Assembly (NCBI GenBank): GCA_903933995.1
Contig: CAIZMD010000323.1
Location: forward strand, 1 to 7,929
Direction of reading: 5' to 3'
DNA length: 7,929 bases
Origin: an uncultured Bacteroidota bacterium
GTDB taxonomy: Bacteria > Bacteroidota > Bacteroidia > Chitinophagales > Chitinophagaceae
In this document: positions 1-7,040 of the stretch, piece by piece
How positions within the stretch are numbered: the first letter of the stretch is position 1
Layout of the letters: each line of letters begins with the position of its first letter
Position numbers and translations under genes: made by a program
Notes under the pieces: generated by a model
What the model was told of the DNA's origin: nothing
What the model saw: only the letters and a program-made list of their open reading frames with translations
The model's database searches: none

Positions 1-2
1 GA

Positions 3-881
3 ACCATTTCAGAAATTGCAGGCAGTCTTGGTTTTTGGATGGGTGCTTCAGGAACACATCCTTTTAGTCATTGGGAAAGTCAATTGATTACGGACCATGT
101 TAGGTACAATCAAATTGTGAATGAAGTACAGGAGGCTGCAAGAAGCACTCTCATTTTTGGACTACATGTACACGTTGGTATGGAAGACCGAAAAATGGCC
201 ATCCATATTGCCAATACAGCGCGGTATTTTCTACCCCACGTATATGCATTGAGTACCAACTCTCCTTTTTGGGAAGGAAGGGAAACTGGCTATAAGTCTT
301 TTAGAACCAAGGTCTTTGATAAATTCCCAAGAACAGGTATTCCAGACTATTTTGAAAGTATAGAAGCATACGAAAACTATGTAAACCTGTTGATTAAAAC
401 CAATTGCATAGATAACGCCAAGAAAATCTGGTGGGATTTGAGGGTGCATCCATTTTTCAATACGGTTGAATTTAGGATTTGTGATGTTCCCATGACCGTT
501 CAGGAAACCATTACCATTGCAGCTTTGTTTCAGGCTATCTGTGCTAAAATTTATAAGCTCCGCTCCAAAAACCTGAATTTCATGATTTATGAGCGAGCTC
601 TGATTACAGAAAACAAATGGAGGGCAAGCCGATATGGTATTGATGGAACCTTAATTGATTTTGGTAAAGAAACCGAAGTCAATACCCGTTTGCTGATTTA
701 CGAATTATTGGATTTTGTGGATGATGTGGTAGATGAACTTGGTAGCAGACATATGGTAGACCAAATTGCCAGAATCTTTGAAAAAGGAACAGGCGCTGAC
801 AGACAACTGGCGGTTTTTCAAGAGACTAATAGTTTGGTGAGTGTGGTAGACTATATACATGATCAGTTTTTAGCTATTTAA
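3..881 (+). CDS. carboxylate-amine ligase, YbdK/GCS2 family (5' end outside window)
   Basis: This is the C-terminal 292 residues of an ATP-dependent carboxylate-amine ligase related to glutamate-cysteine ligase type 2 and E. coli YbdK, which join a carboxylate such as glutamate to an amine such as cysteine. The frame is open to the left edge, so the ATG at 39 is internal: the residues before it (LGFW) continue into the family block MGASGTHPFSHW. Other family blocks follow in order: GLHVHVGMEDR (about 160-192), LSTNSPFWEGRETGYKS with FPRTGIP (about 249-344), and WWDLRVHPFFNTVEFRICD (about 429-485). The histidine-rich HVHVG motif is part of the family's metal/substrate site. YbdK is about 370 residues, so roughly 80 are missing upstream. 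The gene ends with its own terminator and so is not joined to the sigma operon. The family is secure, but the true substrate cannot be read from sequence. Confidence 0.9.
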   Translation, partial: TISEIAGSLGFWMGASGTHPFSHWESQLITDHVRYNQIVNEVQEAARSTLIFGLHVHVGMEDRKMAIHIANTARYFLPHVYALSTNSPFWEGRETGYKSFRTKVFDKFPRTGIPDYFESIEAYENYVNLLIKTNCIDNAKKIWWDLRVHPFFNTVEFRICDVPMTVQETITIAALFQAICAKIYKLRSKNLNFMIYERALITENKWRASRYGIDGTLIDFGKETEVNTRLLIYELLDFVDDVVDELGSRHMVDQIARIFEKGTGADRQLAVFQETNSLVSVVDYIHDQFLAI

Positions 882-904
882 CTAGCTCAGAATCAAAGAT
901 TAAC

Positions 905-934
905 AATCCTGAATGGCAGCATTCAGGATTTTTT
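905..934 (+). terminator. intrinsic terminator of the carboxylate-amine ligase gene
   Basis: A perfect 11-bp inverted repeat (AATCCTGAATG at 905-915, CATTCAGGATT at 920-930) with a GCAG loop runs into six T residues at 929-934. It lies 23 nt after the ligase stop codon. Its T-tract overlaps the TTG that opens the sigma reading frame at 933, which argues against that TTG being a real start. Confidence 0.9.
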
Positions 935-1019
935 GTTTTCCTTAGCTTGGGAAAATCCATTCAGGCAACATTTTTGCTTGTATTGGTATCTTATCATTGT
1001 TGACAACAAAAAATCGCCG

Positions 1020-1556
1020 GTGACGCAGACCGATCTAATTAAAGGATGTATCAAGCAAGATGCAAATTGCCAACGAATGCTCTTTGAGGAGTTCGGGGGT
1101 AAAATGATGTCTGTATGCCTCAGATACGCGAATGATACTATGGAGGCCGAAGATATTATGCAAGATGGCTTTATTAAAGTATTCCAATACATCCACCAGT
1201 TCAAATTTGAAGGGAGTTTTGAGGGATGGATTAGAAGAATTATTGTCAATACTGCCATCAGACATTTAGAAAAAAAGAAATTACATTTCAAAGAGATAGA
1301 TGAAAACAGTGGTAACACCCCACAATTAGACCCCTATGCTTATGCGCATTTGGGGCAGGAAGATTTAATGAAATTGATCAATCAATTACCTGAAGGATAT
1401 AGGGTAGTTTTTAACTTGAATGTAATTGAAGGTTATAGTCACGATGAAATTGCAGAAATGCTTCATATACAACCCGGCACCAGCCGCAGCCAACTGGTGA
1501 AGGCAAGAAAAATGCTGCAACATCAAATCATACAATTACAAAAAATTGCTGTATAA
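1020..1556 (+). CDS. ECF-type RNA polymerase sigma factor (sigma-70 family)
   Basis: A 178-residue extracytoplasmic-function sigma factor that would direct RNA polymerase to a dedicated promoter set. With the GTG start at 1020 the protein begins MTQTDLIKGCIKQD. Sigma region 2 spans about residues 22-88, including the core-binding and -10-recognition stretch (EAEDIMQDGFIKVFQYI and FEGWIRRIIVNTAIRHLEKK). Region 4 spans about 114-170, including the helix-turn-helix GYSHDEIAEMLHIQPGTSRS. There is no region 1.1 or 3, as expected for the ECF class. The frame stays open upstream to a TTG at 933, but that codon lies in the preceding terminator. The GTG gives the N-terminus expected for Bacteroidota ECF factors and no ATG is available. 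No clear Shine-Dalgarno precedes it. The stop is 1 nt before the ATG of the membrane protein, its probable anti-sigma partner. The target regulon cannot be seen; autoregulation would be typical but is inferred. Confidence 0.93.
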   Translation: MTQTDLIKGCIKQDANCQRMLFEEFGGKMMSVCLRYANDTMEAEDIMQDGFIKVFQYIHQFKFEGSFEGWIRRIIVNTAIRHLEKKKLHFKEIDENSGNTPQLDPYAYAHLGQEDLMKLINQLPEGYRVVFNLNVIEGYSHDEIAEMLHIQPGTSRSQLVKARKMLQHQIIQLQKIAV

Positions 1557-1557
1557 T

Positions 1558-2964
1558 ATGACAGATCAATCGTTTGACAACTTCTTTAAGGAGAAGCTCA
1601 AAGACCACTCGGCGCCGGTGCCAGAGGGTCTATGGGAAAAAATCCGCCCGGAAAAGGAAAAGAAACCCATGGGTTTTGTACTTCCCAAACACACTGGAAA
1701 AGGATTGATAGTTGCAGCCGTAATTACGGGAGCCATTGGCATTGCTTTGAATACCGGCAAAAGCAAGAACCAATCAACTGAATCTTTGAATATTCCTTCA
1801 GAACCTAACAAAACAACCAATAGCCTATTGATTCCAATTGCTACTCAAAAAAACAAAAACACAGCTATATATACCAATATCCCTTCTGACAAGCAAGTTC
1901 CAAATTCATCCACTAAGATGGAAACTTTTATCAGCAATAGGAACCCGGATACTTATTTTAATAGTAGCCCTATTCTGGATGCCAGTAGTAATCAAGCATC
2001 CAATTCGCAACCAATTGGCATCAATAATACCATCACTACAAGCTTAGAAAATATCCAGTCATCTGAAGACCAAATTGCTAGTTATAATAGTTATCATCCA
2101 AGCGGCAATACCATTGGTTTGAGCAATCAATCTAGTTTTCAACAAATGGGGATGGTGAATAAACAACTATCGGCCAATGCCCATGATAAAAAATTCAAAG
2201 CCATTATTATCTGCCCTACTGTTAGAGGAAAATCATCCACTTTTAATACAGATTGGGCAATGGAAGTATATGCATCTCCGGATTATGCTTTTAAATCGGT
2301 TTCCAATATTAATGCGTCTGCCCAATACCTAAATAGCAAAGACAGTAGTGAACAAATGCAAGTAGGTTATTCTGCTGGCATTCGTTTGGTAAAACCGCTT
2401 AATGATCACTTCCTTTTGAAAACAGGTCTACAGTATTCACAAATCAATCAAAAATTTGTATACAGAAATGAAAACGAAATTAAAGTAACCACTGTCATTA
2501 CTGCTAGGACCATTATACGTTCACCAGGCGATACCATTTTGGTTAGTGATACTAGTGTTTTACAAACCATTGGTTATAGTGTCAAAAATGTCAAAAACAG
2601 GTATCGCAGTATTGATATCCCATTGACATTGGGATATGAATTTGGGAATGATGACTTGCGTGTGGGTATCAATGCTGGTGTCATATTCAATATCTCATCC
2701 TGGTATCAAGGAGAAATGCTAGACACGGCTTATCAACCAGTTTCTATTAACAAGGCTAGTAACTCTTTGTATAAGACCAATATTGGTATGGGACTTTATT
2801 CTAGTATCAGTATTCAGAAAAGAATTAGCGAAAACACGCATTTGTTTTTTGAGCCCTACTTCCGCTATAATTTAAAAAATATGACCAGTGAATTGTCTCC
2901 TTATACCCAGCGTTTTCAGGTAGGTGGATTGGCAATTGGTCTTCGCTTTAATCTGAATAGATAA
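1558..2964 (+). CDS. putative dual membrane-spanning anti-sigma factor with outer-membrane beta-barrel domain (Dma-like)
   Basis: A 468-residue protein, starting at the ATG 1 nt after the sigma stop (TAA-T-ATG). The frame extends a little further back to a TTG at 1546, inside the sigma gene, which I reject. Order of parts: residues 1-47 are charged and probably cytoplasmic (FDNFFKEKLKDHSAPVPEGLWEKI), resembling the short anti-sigma-like heads next to Bacteroidota ECF genes. Residues 49-66 form one membrane helix (LIVAAVITGAIGIAL). Residues 67 to about 215 are a low-complexity linker rich in Ser, Asn, Thr and Gln. From about 232 to the end are alternating amphipathic strands typical of an outer-membrane barrel, with a C-terminal strand GGLAIGLRFNL. 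There is no cleavable signal peptide, since the hydrophobic segment follows 48 mostly polar residues. The layout matches the Dma class described in Bacteroides: head binds sigma, barrel sits in the outer membrane. The anti-sigma role is inferred from neighbour and layout. Confidence 0.75.
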   Translation: MTDQSFDNFFKEKLKDHSAPVPEGLWEKIRPEKEKKPMGFVLPKHTGKGLIVAAVITGAIGIALNTGKSKNQSTESLNIPSEPNKTTNSLLIPIATQKNKNTAIYTNIPSDKQVPNSSTKMETFISNRNPDTYFNSSPILDASSNQASNSQPIGINNTITTSLENIQSSEDQIASYNSYHPSGNTIGLSNQSSFQQMGMVNKQLSANAHDKKFKAIIICPTVRGKSSTFNTDWAMEVYASPDYAFKSVSNINASAQYLNSKDSSEQMQVGYSAGIRLVKPLNDHFLLKTGLQYSQINQKFVYRNENEIKVTTVITARTIIRSPGDTILVSDTSVLQTIGYSVKNVKNRYRSIDIPLTLGYEFGNDDLRVGINAGVIFNISSWYQGEMLDTAYQPVSINKASNSLYKTNIGMGLYSSISIQKRISENTHLFFEPYFRYNLKNMTSELSPYTQRFQVGGLAIGLRFNLNR

Positions 2965-3007
2965 GTCTGGGCAACAAAACAACAAATTGAAGTATCTCAA
3001 TAATAAT

Positions 3008-3013
3008 AAAGGG
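3008..3013 (+). promoter_or_regulatory. Shine-Dalgarno-like site deciding the lipoprotein start
   Basis: AAAGGG lies 6 nt before the ATG at 3020 and directly abuts the in-frame ATG at 3014. Normal spacing favours 3020. It is one of the few purine-rich start sites in the window. Confidence 0.45.
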
Positions 3014-3019
3014 ATGAAC

Positions 3020-4024
3020 ATGAAAAAAATAGCTTCCTTCTTACCTCTTGCCTTGGTCCTTTTATTGGGATCCTGTGCCAAAGAAGGGTTGAATGATTTC
3101 AAGCCTTATAACAATAATGAATTAAATGATACTGCTTGGGTAAAATCAATTGGCAATAACGCAAATATTTTTTCCCTTGCTGATAGCTTATTTCAAAAAA
3201 TATATCATGTAGATTCAATAGACCTAACAAAGGATTACAATATTGAATTCGGAGATAGTCTTGAAATAGAAATCAAAGGAAATACGCTGATTACCGAAAC
3301 AGGTTTATTGCAAGATGGAAAGGCAAAATTTGAACTAATCAAAATCTTGAAAAAAGGCGATTTTATTAAAGCCATTAGACCCAATAGCAGTTTTGGATAT
3401 CCCTTAGAAACTGGAGGTGCTTTTTTTATTAGAATTACCAAAAACGGTAAAGAACTCTTCTTGGCGCCTGGCACTAGTGTAAAAATCAAATGGACAGATA
3501 TAGACGCACCTAAATTGAATATGCAAGCTTATTATGGAAAGGAAGGATTTCCTATTCCCAATAGTACTCTTGATTCAGCACATAACTGGATGCCAGATAC
3601 AGACACCAGCTGGTTGAAGCCATGGGTTAAAAACACTGGAAACATTACCAAAAGAGGTTATATACTAGAATCTAAAAAACTCAGGTGGATCAGCGCACAC
3701 CATGTTTTAGTGCCAACTACTAAATTGACCAATATTTATGGCATATTACCTCCCAATTATACCAATAAGAATACCCTTGTTTTTGCAGTCTTTGCCAATA
3801 CTAGAACGGTATTATCCTTAAAAAGTGATTTTGCTAGCAGAAGTTTTACAACTGGTAATATTCCAATTGGTACCAAAATGACCTTGGTTGCTATTTCAAA
3901 AATTGGAAAGGATTTCTATTTAGGAACCAAACAAGTGAATGATGTAGGGACTATTGTGAATTATAGTTTTACTCCAGAAAAGAAAAATTTGGGACAAATA
4001 TTGAGTTATTTAAACAGCTTATAG
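3020..4024 (+). CDS. lipoprotein of unknown function, possibly surface-exposed
   Basis: A 334-residue predicted lipoprotein. The N-terminus MKKIASFLPLALVLLLGSC is a classic type II signal with lipobox LGSC, giving Cys19 as the lipidated residue. The next residues are A-K-E, close to the Lys-acidic surface-export signal known for Bacteroidota lipoproteins, so display on the cell surface is possible but not certain. The mature part is predicted beta-rich. Residues about 64-160 hold an Asp/Glu-rich stretch followed by a Gly-rich block (GYPLETGGAFFIRITKNGKE) that resembles a module I have seen in other secreted Bacteroidota proteins. The C-terminal third (about 215-334) looks like a second beta domain. 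I do not recognise a named family. It sits 55 bp after the barrel protein with no terminator between, so it is probably co-transcribed with the sigma/anti-sigma pair and could be a cargo or accessory of that system. Starts at 2987 (TTG) and 3014 are less likely. Confidence 0.75.
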   Translation: MKKIASFLPLALVLLLGSCAKEGLNDFKPYNNNELNDTAWVKSIGNNANIFSLADSLFQKIYHVDSIDLTKDYNIEFGDSLEIEIKGNTLITETGLLQDGKAKFELIKILKKGDFIKAIRPNSSFGYPLETGGAFFIRITKNGKELFLAPGTSVKIKWTDIDAPKLNMQAYYGKEGFPIPNSTLDSAHNWMPDTDTSWLKPWVKNTGNITKRGYILESKKLRWISAHHVLVPTTKLTNIYGILPPNYTNKNTLVFAVFANTRTVLSLKSDFASRSFTTGNIPIGTKMTLVAISKIGKDFYLGTKQVNDVGTIVNYSFTPEKKNLGQILSYLNSL

Positions 4025-4037
4025 CGTTTATTATAAG

Positions 4038-4055
4038 AATCATCGGGGGATGATT
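4038..4055 (+). repeat. short inverted repeat (first of two tandem hairpins)
   Basis: AATCATC (4038-4044) and GATGATT (4049-4055) pair perfectly around a GGGG loop. It lies just upstream of the stronger terminator hairpin, in the gap between two converging genes. It has no T-tract of its own on either strand. Confidence 0.5.
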
Positions 4056-4056
4056 T

Positions 4057-4091
4057 AAGGGGCTACATTTTTGTAGCCCTTATCTTTTTTT
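4057..4091 (+). terminator. intrinsic terminator at the convergent gene junction
   Basis: GGGCTACA (4060-4067) pairs with TGTAGCCC (4072-4079) around a TTTT loop. The stem can be lengthened by AAG/CTT with one bulged G. A run of seven T residues follows at 4085-4091, so it is well formed for the + strand sigma/lipoprotein unit. Read on the - strand the stem is followed by a poor T-run, so termination of the opposing operon here is less certain. Confidence 0.8.
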
Positions 4092-4099
4092 AAGAAATC

Positions 4100-5029
4100 C
4101 TACTTGTTGAAATCAAATAAGGTTGCTGTAAAAACGGCCCTTTCTCTTTTTTTGAAGATCACATCCCAATCACCTTTATATCTCAATACAGCGGGAACGG
4201 TTAATCCTGCAAATCTTGTCATTTCTACTTCCATACTAACGTCAAAATCATAGACTCCTGCTTTATAACTAAGGCTATAATTGCGCGCCAACACCTCTAG
4301 TGTTTTCATGTTAAACCAAGTAACCATCTGATCAACCACAATTTGGTCTTTCTTCAAACCCTTTAGTTCTTCTTTTGGTTCAATGGTAAACACATAAGCC
4401 AACTCCTTGTGATATTCCACTATATCTAATCTATAGGTATAATATTTTTGTGCGTGATCATCATAGAGGTCTAACTTGTCTCCAATAAATGGTATGCCAG
4501 GGATTTTTTTTCCGGGATTGAAAAACAACATCTTCAGTTGTTCTTTGTGTTTGTCAATCCCAGATTTTCCTGATGCGGATAAAGACCTACCCTTTACAAA
4601 ATTATTCTCTCCACAAATTTTTCCCTTGGTGAAAAACAACCCTGCATAGAGTTCTGGAGTGAGGTAATTGTATTTTCCTTTTTTATCGTAAAAATCGCCT
4701 GTTGTACTTTCTTCCAAAACATCCATGGTTCTGCAACCATCAACCCTATTCTGTCTTGTTTTACTGCTCAAGGATGCTTTTACACTCCCTTTTTTGTCCA
4801 TCATTCGGATATCGTTATAAGAAGAAAATCCTAATATCCTAAGATTTCTGAATGCCTTATAAAAAGTAGTATCGTCTTTGATGGTCACCAATAAGCGCTT
4901 ATAGTCAAAATTATTCCTAACAACTACTTCGGCTAAAGTAAAGGGTTGCTTGTCTATGAGCACCGTAGTATCCTGTGCCATAGAAAACATAGGACAAACC
5001 AATAAGGTCAGGATCAGGTAGCGCATCAT
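4100..5029 (-). CDS. exported protein of unknown function
   Basis: A 309-residue protein with a type I signal peptide (MMRYLILTLLVCPMFSMA|QDTT, cleavage after Ala18). The mature protein opens with a short segment containing LAEVVVRNN (32-40), reminiscent of the strand that follows regulatory domains in Bacteroidota envelope proteins. The rest is mixed, with many alternating polar/aromatic strands in the last 120 residues (YYTYRLDIVEY, EVLARNYSLSY, GVYDFDVSMEVEM, RERAVFTATLFDF). This could be a curved sheet of the LolA/LolB kind, but that is only an impression. Two cysteines (in DGCRTMD and GKICGEN) could form a disulfide in the periplasm. I do not recognise a named family. Its ATG overlaps the def stop as ATGA, so it is translationally coupled to the deformylase. 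A second Met codon directly follows, and either could be the start. Confidence 0.8.
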   Translation of the reverse strand: MMRYLILTLLVCPMFSMAQDTTVLIDKQPFTLAEVVVRNNFDYKRLLVTIKDDTTFYKAFRNLRILGFSSYNDIRMMDKKGSVKASLSSKTRQNRVDGCRTMDVLEESTTGDFYDKKGKYNYLTPELYAGLFFTKGKICGENNFVKGRSLSASGKSGIDKHKEQLKMLFFNPGKKIPGIPFIGDKLDLYDDHAQKYYTYRLDIVEYHKELAYVFTIEPKEELKGLKKDQIVVDQMVTWFNMKTLEVLARNYSLSYKAGVYDFDVSMEVEMTRFAGLTVPAVLRYKGDWDVIFKKRERAVFTATLFDFNK

Positions 5030-5604
5030 TTTGGAAATATCATTTTATAATCAACCTTGATCTTTCCTTTATTGATATCATTTAGTTTTCCCTGTAATAA
5101 TTTTCTACGCAATGGCTTGATATAGTCAATAAATAATTTCCCATCAATATGGTCGTATTCATGTAGGATTACTCTGGCAGTAATACCATTAAAGGATTCC
5201 GTATGTTCTACAAATTGCTCATCCAAGTAATTAAGGATCACCGTTTCTTGCCTGTAAACGTCTTCTCTAATTTTAGGAATACTCAAACATCCCTCATTAT
5301 AGGCCCACTCATCACCCTCTAAATCTACAATATGCGCATTGATAAAGACTTTTTTGATGCCTGGACCATCGGGGTATAAACCCAATTCATCTTCTTCCAG
5401 ATTTTCAAAAATCTGTACACTATCCATGACAAATAAGCGGATATCTTTATTAATCTGAGGCGCAGCAAGACCTACCCCATTGCTAGCATACATGGTTTCC
5501 CACATATCTTCAATTAGTTTGTCTAATCCAGGATAATTGGCATCAATATCTTTACACATTTTTCTGAGTACAGGAGCACCATAAGCAACTATGGGAAGGA
5601 TCAT
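5026..5604 (-). CDS. def: peptide deformylase
   Basis: A 192-residue cytoplasmic metalloenzyme that removes the formyl group from the N-terminal methionine of new proteins. All three family motifs are intact: GVGLAAPQ (residues 43-50), EGCLS (104-108, with the metal-binding Cys106) and HEYDH (148-152, with metal ligands His148 and His152 and catalytic Glu149). The insert of acidic residues between motifs 1 and 2 (about 62-82) and the length are normal for Bacteroidota enzymes. It follows ruvX by 60 bp and overlaps the next gene by 4 bp. The ATG start gives the expected MILPIVAYGAPVLR beginning, and no Shine-Dalgarno is evident. Confidence 0.97.
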   Translation of the reverse strand: MILPIVAYGAPVLRKMCKDIDANYPGLDKLIEDMWETMYASNGVGLAAPQINKDIRLFVMDSVQIFENLEEDELGLYPDGPGIKKVFINAHIVDLEGDEWAYNEGCLSIPKIREDVYRQETVILNYLDEQFVEHTESFNGITARVILHEYDHIDGKLFIDYIKPLRRKLLQGKLNDINKGKIKVDYKMIFPK

Positions 5605-5664
5605 CTATTAACTATTTAGTGGCTGCAAAAATACCTGCAAAAGCCCCAACCAGCAAATAGTTCC

Positions 5665-6078
5665 CTAACTTATTGATTGCAGGTACTCTTGGAGCATGAT
5701 TGTGGCGGCAATTTGATCAATATTACCCTTCACTTGGCGGTCTTTTTTCTTCATCCCCATTTCTACCATGGCCCTAGATGCCATTTTAGAGGTAAAACGC
5801 TCATCCACTTTTTTAATGGGAATATGGGGAAATTCTTTTTGCAACCTAATACAAGCAGCTTCAACTAAGGGGGTGGCATGGGTGGGTGTGTCATCTAAAT
5901 TTAAGGGCGCACCAATCAATATGAGTTCAACAGGCTCTTTGGCAAAATAGGCTTTCAAATAGGTATACAAATCATGCGTTGCAACGGTTTCTAGTGCTGT
6001 AGCAATGATTTGCAAGGGGTCTGTTACGGCCAAGCCTGTTCTTTTTCCACCATAGTCTATACAAAGTATTCTGGCCAT
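5665..6078 (-). CDS. ruvX: RuvX/YqgF-family Holliday junction resolvase-like nuclease
   Basis: A 137-residue RNase H-fold protein of the YqgF family, linked in other bacteria to 16S pre-rRNA end processing and proposed as a Holliday junction resolvase. Visible motifs are the N-terminal strand with catalytic Asp8 (ILCIDYGGKRTGLAVTDP), the IGAPLNLD loop (55-62), the conserved acidic block VDERFTSKMA (91-100, Glu93) and the C-terminal Asp121 in GNIDQIAATIMLQEYL. Length is normal for the family. Its ATG overlaps the stop of the prenyltransferase gene by 1 nt (TAATG), which indicates translational coupling within the operon. Confidence 0.95.
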   Translation of the reverse strand: MARILCIDYGGKRTGLAVTDPLQIIATALETVATHDLYTYLKAYFAKEPVELILIGAPLNLDDTPTHATPLVEAACIRLQKEFPHIPIKKVDERFTSKMASRAMVEMGMKKKDRQVKGNIDQIAATIMLQEYLQSIS

Positions 6079-6992
6079 TATGACAAATATAGGTCTACAA
6101 TTACCAATACCCCGAATACAACACTTGCTATTCCATTAGCAGTCATAAAGGCAATATTTACTCGGCTGAGGTCATTGAATTTAACAATACTATGCTGGTA
6201 AATCAGCATTCCAATGAATACAGCAACGCCCAACCAATACCCAAGGTGAAAACCGCCATACCATCCTGCAACAATTACTGTTATGGCACTTAAAAAATGG
6301 AGTGCCTGCGAAACTTTTAGTGCTTTTTGAGCACCAAGTACAGAAGGAATAGACCTCAATTCTTGAGATTGGTCAAAGTCAATATCCTGCATGGCATAAA
6401 TGATATCAAACCCACTTACCCAGAAAAGTACCGTAAAAGAAAACAAAATGGGTAAAAGACTAAAATGTCCAGTTACCGCTAAAAAAGCCCCAATGGGTGC
6501 CAATGATAAACCCAGACCCAATACCAAATGACAAAGCGCCGTAAATCTTTTGGTATAGCTATAAAACAAAATCACAAATAATGCCACAGGCGATAGAAAA
6601 AAACAAATAGGATTAATGGTATAAGTAGCAATTGTGAATATAAGACAATTCAATATCACGAATCTTAAGGCACTATTGGGGGATATAATCCCTTGTGGAA
6701 TTTCTCTTATGGCGGTTCTAGGGTTCTTGGCATCAAAACTCCGATCTAAATAACGGTTAAATGCCATTGCCGCACTTCTGGCCGTTACCATACAAACCAA
6801 GACCAAAAAGAATTTGGCCAAAACCAATTGCCATGTCTCTGGGAACTGAATGCCCCATCCTAGTCTGGCGTCTTCTTTTAAATTGATATCTGCCTTTGTG
6901 ATGGCTAAAAAAAAGCCAATCATGGCAAAGGGAAGTGCAAAAATGGTATGGGAAAATTTTACTAAACTCAGGTATCTTTTAAGGGTACTCAT
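6078..6992 (-). CDS. mqnP: UbiA-family polyprenyltransferase, MqnP-like (menaquinone synthesis)
   Basis: A 304-residue integral inner-membrane prenyltransferase with about eight or nine predicted helices. It attaches a polyprenyl chain to an aromatic acceptor. The two Asp-rich, magnesium/diphosphate-binding motifs are present: NRYLDRSFDAKNPRT (79-93, Asp83 and Asp87) and YAMQDIDFDQSQELRSIPS (199-217, Asp203 and Asp207). The wording around both (ARSAAMAFNR; GFDIIYAMQD) fits the 4-hydroxybenzoate-like subgroup called MqnP, which acts in the futalosine route to menaquinone in organisms lacking ubiquinone. A plain UbiA or MenA role cannot be excluded from one gene. The ATG at 6992 gives the usual MSTLKRYLSLVKFSHTIFALPFA beginning of the family (split here: MSTLKRYLSLVKF, then SHTIFALPFA). 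An upstream TTG at 7010 is less likely. It follows the methyltransferase by 48 bp and overlaps ruvX by 1 nt. Confidence 0.87.
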   Translation of the reverse strand: MSTLKRYLSLVKFSHTIFALPFAMIGFFLAITKADINLKEDARLGWGIQFPETWQLVLAKFFLVLVCMVTARSAAMAFNRYLDRSFDAKNPRTAIREIPQGIISPNSALRFVILNCLIFTIATYTINPICFFLSPVALFVILFYSYTKRFTALCHLVLGLGLSLAPIGAFLAVTGHFSLLPILFSFTVLFWVSGFDIIYAMQDIDFDQSQELRSIPSVLGAQKALKVSQALHFLSAITVIVAGWYGGFHLGYWLGVAVFIGMLIYQHSIVKFNDLSRVNIAFMTANGIASVVFGVLVIVDLYLS

Positions 6993-7040
6993 GTATCTAA
7001 TATTGTTCAATGATATTATACAAATAGTTTTTAGTTCTGC

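Noticed and set aside
973..999. Possible sigma-gene promoter: TTTG at 973-976 with TATCATTG at 992-999.
   Set aside because: The -7 box has one mismatch and the 15-bp spacing is shorter than usual for Bacteroidota promoters, so I do not list it as a feature.
923..1318. Long frame on the - strand across the sigma gene.
   Set aside because: It is antisense to a clearly conserved sigma factor, is cysteine/serine-rich without recognisable motifs, and runs into the terminator hairpin.
1838..2047. Second + strand frame inside the linker region of the barrel protein.
   Set aside because: It is a low-complexity by-product in another frame, with no start signal or recognisable protein.
5612..5712. 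Short - strand frame overlapping the end of ruvX and filling the gap before def, encoding a hydrophobic peptide (NKLGNYLLVGAFAGIFAATK, stop at 5612).
   Set aside because: It has no ATG or GTG start; the only candidate is a TTG giving 14 residues. It looks helix-like but is too short and start-less to call. Conservation in relatives would reopen it.
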